Assembly: GCA_014529385.2 (NCBI GenBank)
Contig: CM043944.1
Span: 52,323,268 to 52,387,267 of the forward strand
From: Adiantum capillus-veneris
Lineage: Eukaryota > Streptophyta > Polypodiopsida > Polypodiales > Pteridaceae
Direction: 5' to 3'
DNA length: 64,000 nt
The notes under the pieces are model-generated. The model ran no database searches. It was given only the letters and a program-made list of their open reading frames with translations, and had not been told where the DNA came from. This document shows positions 11,515 through 25,400 of the stretch, one piece after another (positions within the stretch are counted from its first letter, which is position 1; each line of letters begins with the position of its first letter). Both the position numbers and the translations under genes were made by a program.

Positions 11515-14500
11515 TTGAAAATATGCTTATGGAATTACAATGGATACCCATGGAATCCGGGGATTGGCATTGATGAACTAACAAGAAATACTGATGTTGT
11601 ACTTCTTGTTGAAACTTGGGAGCATGATACACAAAGGATTAAAGGCTTGGAGGATTACAATGTACATTCATTGATGTGGTCAAAGAATATCAAGCAACAA
11701 AGAGGGCAAGGAGGGGTAGCATGTATGGTTAAGAAAGGATTGAAAGGTTTTGTATCAATTGTGAAAGATGACAAGTACAAACGTTATGTATGGCTGAAAA
11801 TTATAACACCAACAAGAGCCCCCATTTTTGTAGCCACTTACCACCTACCTCATCATGATTCCCCCTTTTATGCTTGCATAGATAGAGATCAACCATTTTT
11901 TGATTTAAAAGAGGACATTGCTTATTTCAAGGTGAAGGTGATGTTATTATATTCGGGGATATGAATGCTTGCCAAAAACATTGCAACATGATACTCAACA
12001 ATTTGATATGCCATAGGAGGAAATTCACTTGTATGATCGTACTTATGGATGAGAAAGAGATGGATCACTATGAAAACTTACTTTTATACGTGTAATAGCA
12101 CGGGTATGCTAATTGCCAATGTTGTATCTTTGTGGAGTGGAACTGATGGATTTACATGTAGAAAATATAATGGTGATAGTGTGATTGACTATATGCTACT
12201 CTCTGAAGCCATCATGTATCGCATAAAGAGTTTTATGTTTGGCCAATGGACCCCGGAATCAGACCATCGGGCCTTATGTATTGACCTTGCATGTGGAGAA
12301 GCAACTAAGCATGATAATCTCAGCCAAAGGAAATCGAAGTTATCACTATGTATGGATTTCAAACGGACACCAAAGTACATTGAAATGGTTGAGCAAAAGT
12401 TATGGATGAAAAAGCTTCAATATGATGCACCATTGGAAACCAAATGGAAAGCTTTCAAGACAATTATTTGTTCTTGTGCCGAAAAATGCTTTTCAATAAA
12501 GAATCTCTATGGTATCAACAACAAAGATAGATCACGCAAAAGGTGGTTTGATAAAGAATGTCAAAATGCTCGAAAGTCCCTTGATGTAACTATGGACAAA
12601 GAAAACTATCAAAGTCATTTACATACATACAAGGCATTGATTAAAACGAACAGAAAAAGATGGAAAGTAAAGCAACAACTTTTTCAAGTCCAAGAAAAGG
12701 CACGTGCATGTGGAAGATTTTTGAGGGGCAAGCGCGTTGAGAATTTTAGTAACTTGAGCCTTGTGGATATGTACACACATTGTAGGAAACTATATGAGAA
12801 ACAAAATGATGAAAAAATACCATTTTATGGTTCACTCCCATGTATGCCCTCTTTTTTTACTATTGAGGATGTATGCGATGGGCTTGAAAAGTTGGCCCCA
12901 CTCACAAAGCAAGAGATCTTCAAGGTATCAAGCCGGAGATTATCAAATGGACAGGAGATTTTACCCATGAGTGGATGCGTGATATTTTCAACCTTGCACT
13001 TCAACATGGTATACCTTATGATTGGAGTACTAACTGGGTCAAGCCTTTGCATAAAGAAGGGGATGTAAAGAATGTAGACAACTACCAAACTATAATGATT
13101 GGGTCTCTTATGGAAAAGTTGTTTGGGTGTATAATGGAGATAAAATGGGCTGAAGATAACGACAAGCGTGCAAACGGACAAGTGGGTTTCTGTTGATGTC
13201 ATAGCACCATTGATCACCTTGTCACTCTTCGTGTTCTCATGGAGGAAACTCAGTTAAAAAGGCAAGCGATTGCATTGTTGTTTTGTAGACTTTACGAAAG
13301 CCTTTGATATGATTCCAAGTATCAATTTGTGAAGAAGGATGGAAGAGATCCAAGTGCCAAGTGAGTTTATGCTTGCAGTTTCTCCAATCTATGAGAAGGT
13401 GATGTGTCAATTGCACATGGAAAGAGGAATTTCAAAAAAAATTGTAAGCACTATTGGAGTTAAACAAGGATGTCTGTTGTCACCAACTCTCTTTGTTCTA
13501 TGCATCGATCAATTGGAACAAATGGCACTTGACTTTATGCAAGAAGAAGGCATTGAAGAGGTCACTATTTTGCAATGCGATAATCATGCTTTTATTGTAT
13601 GCGGATGATGTAATGCTTCTAGCACACACTTTAGGAGATGCACAAAAGCTTATGGTTGTCCTTGAGAACTTTTTCTTGCATGGTGGATTGATTGTGAATG
13701 AATGCAAAACAAAGGTTATGCTTGTGAAAACCAACCATAAGGAGAAGCCATGCATTGTGTACAACAATGAGACACTTGAAGTGGTTGAGAGATTTAAGTA
13801 TGTTGGCCTTGAGGTCCCGGCCAATCACAAGTGGCATGAATGTGCTATGCATCGTTTGGAAGCAAAAAAGAGAGCATATTATGCATTTGAGAGCATGTGT
13901 AATGCAGGAGATATCAAGTGTTGGCTTCTCAAGAAGTACCTTTTTGATGCATTGATGACAACGGTTCTTCTTTATGGAGTTGAAGTGTGGGGCGGGAGCA
14001 TATCAAAGTCTACTTTTGGAAAGAGTTTGAAAATGTCCAAAAGTGTTTTCTTACAAACTTTCTCCAAGTTAAGGCACAAACACCATATATGATCCTACTT
14101 CTTGAGTTGGGATCTGTTCCAATTGAGGTTATGGGCATGGAAAGGGTTGTGGAGTACATGATAAAGATGCTAAAAACCCCTCACATTGACTTCCTACAAT
14201 TGCATGGGAAGCAAGCAAAAAAGTTCAAAAGAGGCATAAAATCAAGATCTTGAGCACGAGATGGATGCAAAACATAAAGAAGTGGTTTGGGAGATGGGAT
14301 GCATTACACTTGCTACATGATACTTCAATTGACTCCCAAGTGAATGAAGTGTTTCTACAACGTCAATGTATTAAGGCGTGGGAAAAATTTGGTGGGTCAC
14401 GCTTCATACATTACACCATCCATATTGCCCCCAACTACAAAACCATGTTCTCCATTGAAAGAGGAAACCATACTCACACTTACTTGCTTGAGCCTATCCT

Positions 14501-14670
14501 CTTGTTGGTGATACACACTATCGTAGTCATTCGACTTAGCTCCCATCTCTACGATGCGAGATAGGGCATTGGGGCAATGGAGAAGAGTCAAATCAATTGT
14601 GCACATTATGCTCACTGTAAGTTCAAGAGTCTAAGTACCACAAACTACTAGAGTGCTCAGCTTTTGGTCA
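11515..14670 (+). pseudogene. LINE ORF2: endonuclease, reverse transcriptase, C-terminal zinc finger, frameshifted
   Basis: The endonuclease domain starts at 11515 (MKICLWNYNGYPWNPG; VVLLVETWEHDTQ) and ends with the SDH-type motif TPESDHRALCIDLA near 12255. A linker runs to about 12830. Reverse transcriptase covers about 12830-13800: DNYQTIMIGSLMEKL, the conserved GVKQGCLLSPTLFVL near 13460 and the catalytic LLYADDVMLLA near 13595. The frame then continues (LYGVEVWGG near 13970; THTYLLEPILL near 14480) to a CX2C...H...C zinc finger (LCTLC near 14598, then ESKYHKLLEC). At least six frameshifts or stops make it non-functional. It belongs to the non-LTR retrotransposons; the clade is not settled from sequence alone. 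Confidence 0.85.
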
Positions 14671-14785
14671 CAGCTGAACTTTCTTCTCTCATATTTTCAG
14701 CCATGATGTAGACCTACACACTTTCCTCTCCCAGCCACAATGTGGGTTCTCCATTGCGACTCTCATCACCACAATTTTGGAGCAT

Positions 14786-14801
14786 AGAGAGAGAGAGAGA
14801 G

Positions 14802-14834
<33 letters not shown>
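14786..14834. repeat. (GA)n microsatellite
   Basis: A GA tract with one GCAA interruption, in non-coding DNA between the LINE end and the copia scrap. I see nothing else in 14700-14950. Confidence 0.97.
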
Positions 14835-14836
<2 letters not shown>

Positions 14837-14949
14837 TTTTTATCGTCCTTAGAGGTCAAATATGACCTATGGGACCAAAGTTACATGTGATGTAGTATGT
14901 GTGTGGTTGATGAGTGACTCTTGATGCTCCCAAATGATCCCTCCGTGGA

Positions 14950-15222
14950 TTAAAAAATGCCAAGATGTAAAGTTCCACTCAAGTAGCGAAAAATCCTCTT
15001 GACATCTTGCCAATGCTTAGACCATGGTCTATGCATAAATCTGCTGACATGTGAGACTGCAAATTGAATATCTGGCCTCGTGTTGCATACATAAATGAGG
15101 CATCCAACAGCAGTTTGGTAAAGAGTGACATATGCAGGATCACTAGCATCATGAAGACTCAATTTCAAACTTGTTATTATGGGAGTGGCAATAGGTTTGC
15201 AATCCTCAAGTCCAAAAGGCAA
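14950..15222 (-). pseudogene. Ty1/copia RNase H fragment
   Basis: A 90-residue open piece starts MPFGLEDCKPIATPI and contains VGCLIYVCNTRPDIQFAV and HWQDVKRIFRYLSGT. These are the hallmark blocks between reverse transcriptase and RNase H of copia polyproteins. No other part of the element is next to it. It lies opposite to the flanking LINEs. Confidence 0.9.
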
Positions 15223-15349
15223 AGTCTGTGAAGAAAAGCACTTTTTTGGAAAAGAAGTTACGAATTGTTGGCTTATTCAAAAACACCACCTTGACACTTC
15301 TTACTCTAGGAAGCAGGTTGTAGGTAGGAAGTTGGTGATCTAGGGGGAT

Positions 15350-18009
15350 GGCCCTTTGGGGTTCAGTGCGGTGCTCTCCATTTTTGATAGGGAATTGGAG
15401 CCACAGGTTGTGCTCATTCACGCCTTAGGTAGAGTCCTTGGGGTAAGGATAAAGTGGGCAGGCCATTCCCTCACCTTCATCAACATCTATGCTCCCTGTA
15501 ATGCTAAGGGGAGAGCCAAAATTTGGATGGACCTTAGGGAACAACCTATCAAAGGCAACTAGTGCATCATGGGAGACTTCAACATGGTGGAAGCTCGCAT
15601 GGACAAGCTGGGATCGGCTAGTATCCTATCTGGCTCTGAAAAATCCAAATGGCAGTCACTATACGAGAAATGGGTGCTATTCGATTTGTGGAATGCAGGT
15701 CCATGGAGTAGCTCTCCTAGCATGACATACACAAGCCTGTGGCGTCCCGATTGGACAAATGTTACATCTCCCATCAGACTGACTATCTTCCCTCATTGTC
15801 GAATCACTTTCCTCTTAAGCTACACATAGCCAAGGCCAATAAAGACACATGTTCCCTAGAGGGGAAGAAGAAGAATTTATTATCGGGTAATCATCTCTTT
15901 AAGGACCCGCCTTTAGGTCGTTAGCAAAGCCGACCATGTACAAATTAAGGCAAGATGTGGAGGCCATTGACCCTAGAGCCTAGCCCTCTCTGGTGCATAG
16001 AATTCAATCTGTGATAAAATGAGCAGGGCCCAAAGTTTGAGAGGACGCTAATGGAGAGCTAAAGGAAGAGGTGGAAGAACTAGCCAAAAGAAAGCAAGAA
16101 GGAAGAATTATTCAGGAAGAGCATAAAAGATGGTTGGAGGCCAAAGCAAGGCTGGCTAATCTACAAGCTGAGGATATTAACAAGAACCGACTATTTGCCA
16201 AAGAGCTTGCCCTCAAACGTGAGCCCCCTAATCACACACATTTTTTTAGAGCTCTCAAAGTTAGAAGAAGAAGGGACACTATCACTGCAATTACTAACGA
16301 GAGGGGGAATGTTGTAAGAGACTAGAATGCTATGGCCAAGCTCATGCTTGACCATCTCAATCAGATTATTGGCCAACCGGATGATTGTGCTCAGGTGCTT
16401 GGGGAGGTGGGGTCGTGCTGCTTAGTACGGTCAATTGTGACCTACTACCTACTGAAGGCATTGGAGAGGCCTATCGATGTCGATGAATACTAGAATGCCT
16501 TACAGGCTATGGGGAAAGAAAAGTCCCCTGGGTGGGATGGGCTAATTGCCAAATTCATCTTAGATTTATGGGAGGATAACAAAATCCCAATAGTGCAACT
16601 AGCCAACAGGGCATTGCTCAAGGGGCATTTGGATGCCATCCTAAAAAAAGGGTTGATCAAACCTATCCCAAGTTGGTTTGTTTCTCTTTGCTAAAGCACT
16701 AGAGGCCTATCTCTATGATGACAATTGCATACAAGATCATTGCTAAAGTGACTGCTCTGAGGCTGGCTCCAGAGGCTGGCTCCAACCTTGAATAGAATCA
16801 TCACACCCCACTAGCATGGATTCATAAAAGGTAGGTCAATCTATGACAACATCTTGGCTGCCATGGTTGGTATTGAATACACTTCTTTCATCGAGCAAGA
16901 ATGTATCCTCCTCCAGTTTGATCTGGATAAGGCTTATGATAGAATCTCATGGACTTACATTGAGGCAGTCATGAAGGCTCTGGGCTTTGGACCTAGAATG
17001 TGTGCGATTTGTCCAAACGTTGGGGGAAGAAAGCTACTATGAACTCCTCTTCAACAACAAGATAGTGGGAGGGTTTGAGGTCAAGCGATCCATCAAGCAA
17101 GGCTACCCCCTGGCCCTTCTGTTGTTTGCTATTGGCTGCACCCGCTTGTGAGACTGTGCTTGAGGACAATGCAGCAAAAGGGGAAATTCAAGGTCTTTCA
17201 TTTCCTGAAGGAAAGCAACTACTGGGCAAAGCTATTTGAAAATGACTCTTTGATTTTTCTCAAAGTTGATTCAAAGACTCTACGAAGAGCCCTTCAGGTA
17301 GTCCAACTTTTTGCCACTGCCTTTGGATCTATGTGTAGTATTGAGAAATCAAGACTCATATCTCTCTCAGAAAGCCACACCATTGATGCCGCGGAATGGT
17401 TCAAGGAGGTAATAGGCAAGGGCACTATATTCATGCACCTTGGTGCTCCACTTAGAGTGGGCATTACAGATAAGCACAGATTTTAAAATGAGAAGATGGA
17501 AGTTTGTGCTCCTCCCCTTCCACAGTAGAATCACGATGATCATTGCTTTCATGATGCCATACATTTCATTTGTATCACCATTGCTTTTGAGCAAATCCAA
17601 CTGGAAAGAATTCTTGAAGCCTATCAAGAGGTTTTTATGGAAAAGTAACATGAAGGACACAACCCCTTACCCATGGGGGTGATGGGAATGGGTAGCAAGA
17701 CCTAAGAAGCAGGGTAGTACTGGGATTACTGACCCTATGATACATGCAAAAGCTTTGTGTGCCAAACTTGTAGTTTCTCTGACAAACCAGAAACAGGAGT
17801 GGGCTATTATGGCATGGGATATGATGGACAACGCAAAGCTTGCCTCAAGAGGGGGCATATGGAGGATGGCCACGGTGTTGGACAAGATTCTCACACCTTG
17901 TTGGACATCCCTCAAGCTTGGTGGCTGCACAGGGGAACTAGCGCGGAAGTGTAACAAAGCAACCTCGACTCTAGAATGGGGAGAGAATTTCAGGTACTTC
18001 AAGGATTAA
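15350..18009 (+). pseudogene. L1-type LINE ORF2 remnant
   Basis: The endonuclease part is at 15356-15830 (FINIYAPCNAKGRAKIWMDL; IMGDFNMVEARMDK; then QTDYLPSLSNHFPLKL in place of the SDH block). The reverse transcriptase part begins near 16500 (GKEKSPGWDGLIAKF) and includes HGFIKGRSIYDNILA near 16820 and LQFDLDKAYDRISW near 16915. The YADD block near 17240 reads ENDSLIFLK. The frame then continues to about 18009 (RGGIWRMATVLDKIL). Many stops and frameshifts. These motifs are those of plant L1-type LINEs, unlike the LINE at 10.7-14.7 kb. Confidence 0.85.
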
Positions 18010-18500
18010 GAATTTGAGGAGGATGGAGAAGAGGGTGACCTCTTTATTGCCTTTTTCTTCCCTTGTTCCTCCTTGTCTGCACCATCACTTTCTTCATAAG
18101 AGGAAGAGGATGAAGAAGACGGAGAAGAGGGTGACCTCTTTCTCACCTTTTTCTTCTCTTTTTTTCTTCCGTCCCTCTTTGAATTATGATGTGGAGAAGT
18201 GTGAGATGGTATTCTCCATTTAGGGTGTGTTGGAGAGCGTTTTGCCTACCGTCTTCGTGGAGCCATCTCTGCCAAGGTGGCAGGAGACTCACTTCTTTCT
18301 CGTTCGTTCGGTGGGGGCTCTACCATTGAACTTGAGTTCTCCTTTGGGAAGGAGATATGTTGTTAAGTAATAGATTTTGAGCCCTTCGTATGGATCCTCT
18401 TCTTCTTCCCTTATCGGAGAGAGGCCTCTTTTGGAAGTCTCACAAGGAGGCTTCCTAGGTACTCTCTCTTCTTGGTGGGGAGTTTGGAGAATCTTATGAG
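18010..18500. other. Leader-like non-coding stretch upstream of the second gypsy element
   Basis: Contains a short direct repeat (GGAGAAGAGGGTGACCTCTT at about 18026 and 18121). It probably includes LTR or leader sequence of the gypsy element that follows, but no LTR border or primer-binding site could be fixed. Confidence 0.4.
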
Positions 18501-18539
18501 CATGTAGCTACCATTGCACTTCACTTAAGTCTTGGCCTT

Positions 18540-21530
18540 CATCCAACAATTCAATGCGGAGTTTGGAGATGAGGACTTCACGGAGTCCTCTAAGCTACAC
18601 CATGTAGCTATGCATTTTCAAAAGTCCACCAGACAATGGTGGTCTAGACTACAGTGAAGCTCCCCGACCATGGAAAGCTTTAAGAGCTGCCATCATGAAG
18701 CAGATTTTGGCTACTGATGCCAAAGACAAAGTATTCACCGAATGGCAAAGCTTGAAGCTCTCTCCCTAAGAATCTATTCACAAATATGTAGACAAGTTTT
18801 GGAACTTACATCTCAAAGCCATTGTCTTCAAAAAGATGAATTTTGAAGAGAAAAAACAACAATTTTGTGCGGGTCTAACTGAAGATATGGCATAGTATGT
18901 CAACTCCCAAAGGCCACGCACCATATCTGCCGTCATACACCATACCATGGTGGCGTCACGAATCAATTTCCAACAAGGGGCTAAGAGAAATCTTAAGCCC
19001 ACAGAGAACAAGGATCGTAATAATCAGCCTAAGGGGAAGAACACTGTCCAAAAGTCTCCTAAAGGCAACGCCAACAACAACAAAGCTAAGGAGAAGGGAG
19101 TTTATAAAGGCAAAAATAAACTCTCTCCTAAAGATCTTGAGTGTTATCATAAAGATAACCGTTGTTTCAAGTGCTTGTCCCCACAAGGGCATCCTTATCG
19201 TGCTTGTCTCCACAAGAATACACGAAATTACCCTCCTAGAGCTACCTTGGTCGACATCCAATAAGAGGATGCTCACCACAAAGGATCTCCTCTATTCCAT
19301 GCTTGGGGAAAGGTAAGAGAACATGATGCTTTTATTCTCTTTGACCCTGGTTCTACTCACAATTTCATATCCACAAAGTTGGCCACCAAGCTAGGCATCC
19401 AAGCCTATGAGGTGGGAGATGTCCTACCCGCCGATGGTGCTTTCAAGGGGCAAGAAGCCTCAATCACTCCCTTAATTGGGAAATTGAGGCTCCATGTCCA
19501 AAGCTATGTGGACAAGGAGGACTTCTTTATCTCTCCTCTTAAGCACAAGGATGTAATCCTAGGGGCACCATGGTTTGATCCCATGGCTACCAATGTTAAA
19601 TTCCCTGAAAGGCAAATCTACTTTAGGTTCAGGAAAAAGATATGTACATAGATGCTAAGGAGTTGGGTAGCACCATACCCATTATACATACGCAAGCTTT
19701 CAGTAAGTCAATAAAGAGCTCTATTTCCATGTACATGATTTTTGTTAAAGATTCTCAAAATGAACCTAATGCTTTAGCAAAAGAAAATATAAACAATCAC
19801 AAGAAATTAGAGTTATCCAAATTTCTCAAGGGATTTCAAGATGGTTTTATTAACTACATCCCTTGTGAACTACCTCCTAAATGAGGCAATGATGACCATG
19901 CAATTGAACTTCTTCCAAGAAGTTCACCGCCTAATAAACCTTCTTATAGAGTTTCTCAAGATCAACAAGAGGAGATTATGCGGTAAGTGCATGAGTTAGT
20001 TGAGAAGGGCATGGTTAGGCCTAGCTCATCTCCATTTTGTTCACCCATGTTCCACGGGTAGAAGACCTATTTGATAAGCTACAAGGGTTGACCTACTTCA
20101 GTAGGATTGACCGAAAAAGTGGCTACCATCAAATAATGATAGTTGATCAAGACATTGTAAAGATCGCATTTTGCACTACGTTTGGTCTTTACAAATACAT
20201 TGTCATGCCTTTTGGCTTGACCAATGCACCAGCCACATTTAACCGCTTGATGGAGAAGTTATTCAGGCCTCACTGAACCTTTACTGGAGTGTTCCTTGAT
20301 GATATAATCATCTACTCCAACTCACTAGACGAACACAAGCAACACCTCCAGGTAATATTTCGAGTCTTGCGAGAGAATAAAATTTATATTAATCGAAAGA
20401 AAAGTGAGTTTTTCTTACAAGAGATTCAGTATTTATGTCACATCATCTCTCAAGATGGCATCCAAATGGATCCATCAAAGCTAGAAGTAATAAAAGGATG
20501 GCCTAATCCAAGGAATCTACATGAACTAAGATGCTTTATAGGTATGTGTGCATACTATAGAGGCTTCATAGAAAAGTTCTAGCAAATCGCGGGACCATTA
20601 CATGACCTAACAAAGAAAAACATGGTCTGCCAAAAGGAGAATAATTCTTTCGAGAAGCTGAAAGAAAAGCTTATCTCTCAACCTCTGCTTACACTACCGG
20701 ATCTCTGAAAGCCATATGAGGTCCAATGTGACGCTTGTGGTGATTGCCTTGGAGCTGTTTTGCTCCAAGAAGGGCATGCCATAGCCTACAAAAGTCCAAG
20801 GCTCGACCTTGTTGAACGAGCTCTAGGCATATATGAAAAGTAACTCCTCGCAGTTCTATATACCTTAGACTCGTGGAAGCACAATTTATTAGGGACTCAT
20901 TTCATTCTGCGGATGGATCACCAAAGCCTTAAGTACTTCATGACACAGACCAAGCTCTCCGACAAACAAATGAGGTGGGCAAATTTCCTTTTGCAATTTC
21001 ATTTTCATATTTCTCACATTGCAGGCAAGCATAATCGAGTAGCCGATGCACTCTCAAGATGGCTGAGAGTGAACGCGATTTCCATAGCAACTCACAATGA
21101 TCTATCTTCTATGATAGATGAGTACACTATTAATCCCGATTTTAGAGATGTGATTTCAGCCCTTGCACTAGGGAAGAAAGAGGAACCATTTACCTTACAA
21201 GATGGTTATCTTCTCTATGGCACTAGACTATGTGTTACTAACTCACTACGTGAGAAGGTAATGTATGAATCTCATGCTCCTCCTTATGCAGGGCATAGAG
21301 GGATTCAATCTACCCTAAGAACGATAGAAACATATTTCTATTGGCCTGCCATGAAATCAAACATACAAGAGTATGTTTCTAAATGTGTGGTATGCCAAAA
21401 GACAAAGTTTGATAGAGGGAAGCAACCTTGATTGCTTCCACCTTTGCCAATCCCTAATTCACCATGGGAGAGCATATCCATGGATTTGCCAATACACTTT
21501 GTATTTTGTTTACTTCAGTGCTACATGCTT
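18540..21530 (+). pseudogene. Ty3/gypsy gag-pol remnant (second family)
   Basis: Gag with the tryptophan-rich block (STRQWWSRLQ near 18620) runs to a zinc knuckle (CFKCLSPQGHPYRAC near 19165). The protease is at 19330-19640 (LFDPGSTHNFIS; DVILGAPWF), with its catalytic Asp present. Reverse transcriptase follows at 20050-20580 (FSRIDRKSGYHQI; KYIVMPFGLTNAPATF; VFLDDIIIYS), then RNase H (CDACGDCLGAVLLQEGHAIAY; VADALSRW) and the integrase zinc domain (HRGIQSTL; CVVCQKTKF near 21390). A deletion with frameshift near 20040 joins the SSPFCSP block directly to VPRVEDLFDKL, removing about 30 residues including the RT motif around CVDYRALN. The frame is lost after the start of the integrase core (PWESISMDL near 21470). 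Confidence 0.9.
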
Positions 21531-21589
21531 GATGTCAATCTGCGTATATTCTATAGATGTTCTATAGAAATGCCCACCAAGCAAGACTA

Positions 21590-21645
21590 ATTTGAACGCC
21601 TTAGGCACATAAGCTATGATTCTACCAACTGAGCTAGCACTTGAA
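21590..21645 (-). other. tRNA-like A-box fragment
   Basis: On the minus strand the sequence GCTAGCTCAGTTGGTAGAAT matches the D-arm (A-box) of tRNA genes, and a weak B-box-like GTTCAAATT lies about 30 bp further. The acceptor stem and anticodon arm do not fold convincingly, so it is not a functional tRNA. It may be the head of a tRNA-derived SINE or a tRNA pseudogene. Confidence 0.4.
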
Positions 21646-21649
21646 GACA

Positions 21650-22400
21650 TGTTCTAAGTCCTTAGGAATTGTTCCCATATGCGGGTGTGTGCGTGTGATG
21701 GGATGCCTCTCTCCCTATCTGTGAAGCCGTTGTATATATGTTTCAAAGTTCTTATACTCTCTAAAAAAACATGTGAAAGAATCACGGTTGCTTTCTAAAA
21801 TAATTAGAACATGATAAAATCATTAGATTGAGTTTAAGTAGAATCAATGTTCAAGAAAGGATTACCTCAGCTTAGCCTTGAGCAGGTTGAAAATGGAGAC
21901 TACCTGGTTGCAAACCATGGTAAAGGGAAGAAAAATTGGTGAAATATGTGAGAAAATAGTTCAAAAATCTTACAAATTTTAAATTTATGCTAATATTTCC
22001 GGTTCGCTTCTGTGTGAGAAGTTCGACAACCGCTTAATAAAAGAAACTTTCTTGAATTTTGATTAGTTATAGAATTTAAGAAAATTCAAGCTATGTGAGA
22101 CTGTGAAATGAAATGTGAAATTAAAAAAACTTATTAATATATGTGTGTGTGTATCCATAGAATTTACTAGAATTATGGAAGTGAAATTTCACTTTAACAT
22201 TCTAAAACAATAGAATGCAAAAAAGTCAAGACATGTCAGGATATGAAACGAAAGTGAAATAAACATTTAAAGTAAGTCTCTATAATGTATGCCCTGAAAA
22301 CAATGAAAGTCTCCCTAACCCAACACAACACTAAGATTTCTTTTAGAAAGCAAAAAAAAACAAGGTGAGGGATCACGAGGGCCTGCCAATGGAAGGATTT
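21650..22400. other. Non-coding AT-rich stretch
   Basis: No gene seen. It contains a short (TG)n run near 22141. It should hold the 3' end of the minus-strand Helitron locus, but I could not fix a CTRR terminus with a hairpin. Confidence 0.4.
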
Positions 22401-22412
22401 GTAGAGGTGGTT

Positions 22413-25400
22413 TTAGGAAGTAGGAAGAGGGGAGCATTGGAATGTGTTTTTGGAGTTTAGTGGGAGCAGCAAGTAAATAATGGAGTGGTCGGACCAAAAT
22501 GAGAATTTAGTGCCTGTTGTTATGTTAGTGAAGGAATTTGTAGTCCAAATGTGATCCAAAGTTGAATCATAGATTGTTGTGGCTTGGGTTATATGTTTTG
22601 TCATGTTATGTGTGGAGAGAAGGTTAGAAAGTGCAAGGTATTCAGGTGTTTGGTGTTTAGCATTGATGTTGAAGTCACCGAGTAAAATGGTAGGGGTGTG
22701 TTGGAGGTGAGGTGTGAGTAGTGTGGTCAATGTTTGCAGGAGTACGGGAAGTGGAGCTGAGGGTCTGCGGTACAATGTTATTAGGGTTATTGGTGGATTA
22801 TGTGGCGTCTTGAGGAGCGCTGCAATGCATTCTATTTCATTCGTGGAAACGATGTTGTGGTATTGTAGATGTATGTTTTTGTTTGATGTGAAGAGGGATA
22901 CTCCCATGGGGCCATTTGTTTGAGTGTGTGTGTAACCGTTTATGGCCACTGTGTTATGATGTTGTAGTTTTGTTTCTTGGAGACAAAGAATGTGGGAGGC
23001 CATTAAGCTATTATCATGAATAAGGTTGTTGTGGTGTTTCTTTAGGGACACAATGTTAAGAGATTGTATTATCAAGTGATTTATGGGCAAAGAGTGGAGG
23101 TCAAGCTGTGTAGGTTGCCAAGTGGCATGTGTTTTGAGGCAGTCTAACTCAGTTAGAACTGTTTGGTCTACTTTAATATGGTTGGGAGTTAATTCTGCCA
23201 GGAGGTAAAGGTTGTTGGGATCTCTTACACGAGAGAGGGCAGTGTACACAAGGCCGTGACTTTGAATGCTGGTCGGATCGAAAGCCAAGGTGTCTAGTGT
23301 CAAGCCTTGTGCACGGTGTATGGTTCTAGCAGCTACAGGTTGAATTGGGAATTGTGTTCTAGTAATAGTGTTTAGGAAGTGTTTTTCTATTTGAAACTCA
23401 CGTGTTATTTTTTGGATTGGTGTCCATTGTCTATCTATTGATGTAATGTATAGTTGTTGGTTTTCATACCTAGTTTTTTGGTTTGAAAGTGAATCCAGAT
23501 TGTTTGTGTTGTGGAGTGTTGTGTTATCGCTTTGAATATACCGTCGGCTCCATTGACTAGGCCATATAGAATGTCAACACAAAGTTCTACAATTAGGCCT
23601 GGTTTCAAGTGAAGTTTTTTGTGAAGACCTGCTCTGTCAATTTTAGATCTATTGGTATTTGAATAGTTTTGCTGCAATTTTTTGCCCTTGTGTCTTGTGC
23701 TTCAATAAATAGTGGTGTCCCTATGGTAGTGTTGAAAATATGTTGGTTGTGTAGGTCTTTATCTTTGTTTGCATAGTAAAGGTGGGAGACGATGGCTGGA
23801 TGAGGTACTGTGCGCATGTAATGTGTATTGAGGTACAAAATGTCTTCGTTGGTGTGTTTTCAAATTTGTATCCTGTTGAGTATGTCGATGAATTTCTTGT
23901 TAGTTTGTCTCATGGTGCTTGTTAACTCATAACACTTTATGCGGTCATGCCAGAAAGAGGGTGAGATAGATTCGAGCAACTGATGTTTCTTGGAGAAAAT
24001 CCAAGAGTCGCGCACAGGACCCGCTTGACAAAGATCGCCGCACAAGACAACATCAACACCACCAAATGGAAGGTCGTAGTTTTTTTTTATTGCATGCAGG
24101 CGAGAGTCTCCCATAGCGAAGACGCTGGTTCCAATCAAGGAGACTTCATCGAAAACGGCTAGCTGTAGGTCGTGATAAAGCAGTCGTAGTTCATTTAGTC
24201 TCTCAGGTGATATGGAAGTGTTAGATGATGTGAGCAGTGGCAAGTGGAGGGCTGAGTGGATAGTGGTTCCACCGATGTTAAAGGCAGCTTTGCCCGTGTA
24301 TGCCATTAGCAAAGCTTTTGTCGATGTTGGATTGGAATGTGATCTGTGGTTATAGAAACGTAGAAGTCGTTGGACAATCAAAAGGAGGGTGAAAGTTTTC
24401 CCTGTGCCTGCGCCTTCAGTCAGGAAAATATGGATTGGTTCTATAGGAAATATACGTTTTCTTAGCATAATATCATCGAATATTAGCCTTTGTTGTGTGT
24501 TAAGTATTAGAATTCTCTTGTAATACATATCGTTTGGCTGTAGTAGTATTTTTATGGTTGGTGTGGTGTGTGTATGCAACTGGTGGTGTTGTATATTTAG
24601 GTCTTGTGTGATGTCGACACGAATATGCGAGGAAATATTAGATAGTGTTGTAGATGTCAAAGGTGTATTGGTGGCTAATGAGTTTGTGTTAAGGTTATCC
24701 TTTAGTATTGTGGTTTTGTTATATTTGGATTCGTTTGTATCGATGGTAGGTTTGTTTTGATTGTATACATCTTTCCATGTGAGTCCATCTGTTAGGTGTT
24801 GAGTTTCATTATTTATCCATGGTAGAAATAAAAGACATTGTTCTCTATAATAATTATCTGGATTTTTTGAGGCATTATATTTGACATATCGTATAATCTT
24901 TGGTTTGGTACGTTTTTTGTATGTGTTGTTTGTTGTATTGTATGTGGAGGCAAATTCTGCCAATGATATGGCATTGAGCTGGACAGGACGTGTACAGTAT
25001 TTGTCTATGCTTGTCTCATAAAAGATGTTTGTGCTAGCTGGGTCTATGTTTTGTAGGAGGTGTTTTCGCTTGAGAAGCATTGTTCTCTCGTGGGGAGGGT
25101 TTGTGTTTATGAACATAAATTCTCGAGTTGCGTTGTAGAGAGGTAGGGAGAGTGCAATATATACTGCTTATTGTGAGCTTATTTGCTGTGTGTTTAGCAT
25201 TGTGTTTCCTATTTTTCGAAGTCTATCGTATGTAGTTGCATTGTTTTCAATGCAAGAGTCAAATTGTTCTTTGATTTCTTTGAAGAGTGTGTTATCAAAT
25301 TTTGTTATATATGAGGTGCAATAGGTAGCTGTTCCCTGTGCATTTAAAATGTATTGTATATCTGAATTCGCATCCCATAGCTTTGAAATGGTTGGATTGA

